Source of the DNA: an uncultured Bacilli bacterium
Lineage (GTDB): Bacteria > Bacillota_I > Bacilli_A > RF39 > UBA660
Direction: 5' to 3'
Length of the DNA stretch: 36,429 nucleotides
Assembly (NCBI GenBank): GCA_947628965.1
Contig: CANRBV010000011.1
Span: forward strand, 1 to 36,429
Below, in pieces: positions 34,388 to 36,429 of the stretch. Below the pieces are notes generated by a model. That model was not told where the DNA came from, did no database searches, and saw only the letters and a program-made list of their open reading frames with translations. The translations under genes and the position numbers were made by a program. The number at the start of each line of letters is the position of its first letter. Position 1 is the first letter of the stretch.

Positions 34388-35287
34388 TTATCTTCTTTTT
34401 ATTAATTTCTTAAGAACAAGCCCTAAAATAGTAAGCAAGATTAAAGAAATAGGAATCCATAGTAACCAACGATTGTCTTTCTTTGACTCTTCTACCTCCA
34501 CTACAAAATTATCCTCTTCTTTTATTTCTTCCGCTATTTTTTCTTCTTCTCTTGTGATGTAAAGAATATAAGTACTAGAAGATTTATCTTCTGCTGTCAC
34601 CTTTATACGAATTGTATTTTCTCCAATATCTAGCGCATACTCTTCTTTCCATTCTGCTTTAGAGGTCTTTTTTTCAGGTTCTACATTTAATTTAATTTTC
34701 TCTGTTTCATATGGAACAGTAAGAGTATAAGTAAAAACATCCTTTTGAAAGTTAATAGAAATGTTTAGAATTTCTAAAGTCTTTAAAAAGCTATTTGAAT
34801 CTTTTTTTGTTGTTGTATTACTAGTAGAACTAGTACTTTTACTTGGAACTTTATCTAAATAAATAAAACCTGTTAGATAAATGCCAGATCCTGAACCAAT
34901 TTCAAAACTTGTAGTTCTTTCTTGCTTTTCTGCTCCGACAACACCACCTTCAATAATTTGCATATAATCATCAAAAACCTCAAGAACATAGGCAACGTGC
35001 CCATAGCCATAAAAACCAGAATAAACGGCAATTGAATTATCACGAGGTTCTTCTCCTACTTCATATCCAGCATTCTTAGCACTCTTAAGCCAGTTCACGG
35101 CATTTCCCCAACCACCTGGCAAAGCAATTCCTAGCCTTTCATACACCTCTTGCCAAACCACTCTTGTACAAGGAACACTTTCTTCACCATTAAAAGTTTG
35201 CGTTTTTGGATAGGGATTCGTTGCAGCAAAAACAAATAAAGGACTAAATAAACATAGAACAAAAAATATAAGAATACTTTTTTTCAT
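34388..35287 (-). CDS. Secreted/membrane-anchored CHAP-domain protein with cadherin-like domain
   Basis: 299 aa from the ATG at 35287 (GGTGATG upstream). The signal peptide KKSILIFFVLCLFSPLFVFAA is followed by a CHAP domain (about 25-145) with the presumed catalytic Cys in VPCTRVVWQEVYERLG, the Trp/Gly-rich GGWGNAVNWLKSAKNAGYEVGEEPRDNSIAVY and the His in GHVAYVLEVF, then EGG. CHAP enzymes are amidases or endopeptidases that cut peptidoglycan. A cadherin-like beta-sandwich follows (about 170-250: LEILNISINFQKDVFTYTLTVPYETEKIKL...NTIRIKVTAEDKSSSTYILYITRE), then a C-terminal membrane segment (WIPISLILLTILGLVLKKLIKRR). Probably a cell-wall hydrolase held on the outside of the membrane. It starts 4 bases after the InlB-repeat gene: same operon. 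Confidence 0.88.
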   Translation of the reverse strand: MKKSILIFFVLCLFSPLFVFAATNPYPKTQTFNGEESVPCTRVVWQEVYERLGIALPGGWGNAVNWLKSAKNAGYEVGEEPRDNSIAVYSGFYGYGHVAYVLEVFDDYMQIIEGGVVGAEKQERTTSFEIGSGSGIYLTGFIYLDKVPSKSTSSTSNTTTKKDSNSFLKTLEILNISINFQKDVFTYTLTVPYETEKIKLNVEPEKKTSKAEWKEEYALDIGENTIRIKVTAEDKSSSTYILYITREEEKIAEEIKEEDNFVVEVEESKKDNRWLLWIPISLILLTILGLVLKKLIKRR

Positions 35288-35291
35288 AACA

Positions 35292-36275
35292 TCACCACTT
35301 ATCACATGTTAAAGAATACTCTTCACAAATCTCTTTTGTTAATAATTTATCATAAGGACTATAAACTCCATAACCAGGTAATGTCACATAAATAGCCTCT
35401 TTAAATGTACTACCAATTTCACTATCTATACTTTTTTCACTAGCTTTTAATTCATCATTAATCTCATGATAAGCTGTATTACTTATTCTTAAATACTCAT
35501 ATTTGTAATCAATGCCATGCCCATCAATTACAGAGGTAAACTTAATTCCTTTTTTCTTTTCCTTTTCAATTTTTTGAACTACTGCTTTAGCTTTATTTTC
35601 TTTTTCACTATCAAAAGTAAATTTATTTTTAACCGCATCTAAAAAATCATCTAAACCTAAATCGATACCATCGCTATTTTTATCCTCATTCCAACCAATG
35701 GTAAGTTTTTTCTTACCAGCAAGTTCTGGAAAAACTTCTTCCAAATTGGTAATAAAATAATATCCCCCTGGTTGAGCATAATTTTCATAATGAATTGTAA
35801 CAGAAATATAATCATTTAAATTAATCTTATCAATAGTAGAACTGCTCTTGCTACTTGTATTATTTGTTGAACTTGACGCACTTGAAGTCTCTTTATTTTC
35901 GCTCGTTGTTTCTTTAACTTGTTCTTTTTCCCAAGTTGCCTTTAACGTAATATTTTCGTTAATTATGGTATTAAAATCAAACTCTTCATCGTTATACATC
36001 CAAGAAACAAAACTATAACCATCTCTTTTAGGATTTTCTGGTTTTACAGCCGTATTACCATTGTCAACTTTTAAAGGACTAACTGGCTCTCCACCATTTG
36101 AATCAAATAGTACGGTATAAACTTGCTTTTCCTCTTCTTCTGGTTTAACCTCCTCTATTTCATAAATTGGTTCTGTAATTTCTTTACCTCTTTGATACAA
36201 AGAAAAGCAAAAGCCTGCTACAAGTAACACAATTAAAACAACACAACCTATAATAATCCACTTTTTATTTTTCAT
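35292..36275 (-). CDS. Membrane-anchored surface protein with InlB B-type (Listeria-Bacteroides) repeat
   Basis: 327 aa. N-terminal anchor WIIIGCVVLIVLLVAGFCFSLY, an acidic linker, then one InlB B-repeat (YTVLFDSNGGEPVSPLKV...RDGYSFVSWMYNDEEFDFNTIINENITLKATW, about 54-117). A Ser/Thr/Asn linker follows (ETSSASSSTNNTSSKSSST), then a C-terminal domain of ~175 residues that I do not recognise (YISVTIHYENYAQPGGYYFITNLEEVFPEL...GHGIDYKYEYLRISNTAYHEIN...ICEEYSLTCDKW). The gene ends in TGA. AAGGAAG lies upstream of the ATG. It heads a two-gene unit with the CHAP protein. Confidence 0.82.
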   Translation of the reverse strand: MKNKKWIIIGCVVLIVLLVAGFCFSLYQRGKEITEPIYEIEEVKPEEEEKQVYTVLFDSNGGEPVSPLKVDNGNTAVKPENPKRDGYSFVSWMYNDEEFDFNTIINENITLKATWEKEQVKETTSENKETSSASSSTNNTSSKSSSTIDKINLNDYISVTIHYENYAQPGGYYFITNLEEVFPELAGKKKLTIGWNEDKNSDGIDLGLDDFLDAVKNKFTFDSEKENKAKAVVQKIEKEKKKGIKFTSVIDGHGIDYKYEYLRISNTAYHEINDELKASEKSIDSEIGSTFKEAIYVTLPGYGVYSPYDKLLTKEICEEYSLTCDKW

Positions 36276-36322
36276 ACAAACAACTTCCTTTTTCCTAATT
36301 CTAACATATTGTATTGAAAAAT

Positions 36323-36353
36323 AAAATAAAGAGTTCTACTTTAAGATACTCTA
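36323..36353 (-). terminator. Possible terminator upstream of the InlB-repeat gene
   Basis: AGAGT..ACTCT on the minus strand followed by TTATTTTATTTTT. It would end whatever gene lies to the right of the window. The stretch 36354-36429 is open in one minus-strand frame ending TGA (..IYFFN*) but is too short to identify. Confidence 0.4.
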
Positions 36354-36429
36354 TTCAATTGAAAAAGTAAATTGCGTTCAAAGACAAAGAAGTGAAACTT
36401 AGTCTTTCATCAAATTTAGTCAAGGACGA

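Noticed and set aside
36354-36429. 3' end of another minus-strand gene (..IYFFN then TGA)
   Set aside because: Only 24 codons are visible and a plus-strand frame is also open, so neither can be called.

Overview
The window is very AT-rich, has strong Shine-Dalgarno sequences (GGAGG/AAGGAGG types) and carries Bacilli-type gene neighbourhoods: secG-rnr-smpB-ssrA, tilS-ftsH, and ysxC. It looks like chromosome from a low-GC Firmicute of the Bacilli/RF39/Erysipelotrichia kind. TGA is a normal stop: the InlB-repeat gene at 35292 ends in TGA, and an RF2 gene with the classical TGA frameshift is present. This argues against the mollicute code. The species cannot be named from sequence alone.

Region by region. 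1-3.9 kb: the 5' tip of a gene running off the left edge, an unknown 179-aa gene, a tandem-HTH regulator, and a patch of mobile-element leftovers (replication-initiator-like winged-helix protein, zinc-ribbon protein, broken ABC permease fragment, BRO/DinD-like protein). 4.1-9.3 kb: a FabG-like reductase, a large ABC ATPase-permease fusion, a small unknown gene and a DUF421/YetF membrane protein. 9.35-16.8 kb: a HEXXH protein, tmRNA, a membrane-anchored pilin-like protein, a small membrane protein, a DUF3048 (YerB) protein, smpB, rnr, a lone prepilin, secG and ysxC. The trans-translation partners (tmRNA, SmpB, RNase R) are therefore together. 16.8-27.4 kb: a large surface protein with a LamG-like domain and a C-type-lectin/FGE-like end, then ftsH, tilS, prfB (programmed +1 frameshift), a CBS-containing family II pyrophosphatase and uvrB. 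27.4-36.4 kb: two small ORFs behind a mazEF toxin-antitoxin pair, then lemA, a DUF2207 membrane protein and a radical SAM/SPASM enzyme, and finally a group of surface proteins (Ala/Glu/Lys coiled coil, CHAP plus cadherin-like, InlB repeats).

The most interesting unit is lemA - DUF2207 - radical SAM at 28.7-32.4 kb. The DUF2207 protein ends in three perfect CSSCGGG-type repeats, and the next gene overlaps its stop codon and encodes a complete radical SAM/SPASM enzyme. That is the layout of a peptide-modifying maturase next to its Cys/Gly-rich substrate, but here the putative substrate is the C-terminal tail of a 731-aa membrane protein. Other notable points: a prfB leader with two mutually exclusive hairpins, an FtsH with a Rho-N/SAP-like C-terminal end, a tmRNA tag ending in PAFA, a 12-bp inverted repeat bracketing the 141-680 gene, and an in-frame ORF continuing straight through the mazF stop codon.

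Most genes lie on the minus strand. Promoter hexamers and terminators are given where they could be read by eye. No tRNA, rRNA, CRISPR array or intact insertion sequence was seen.
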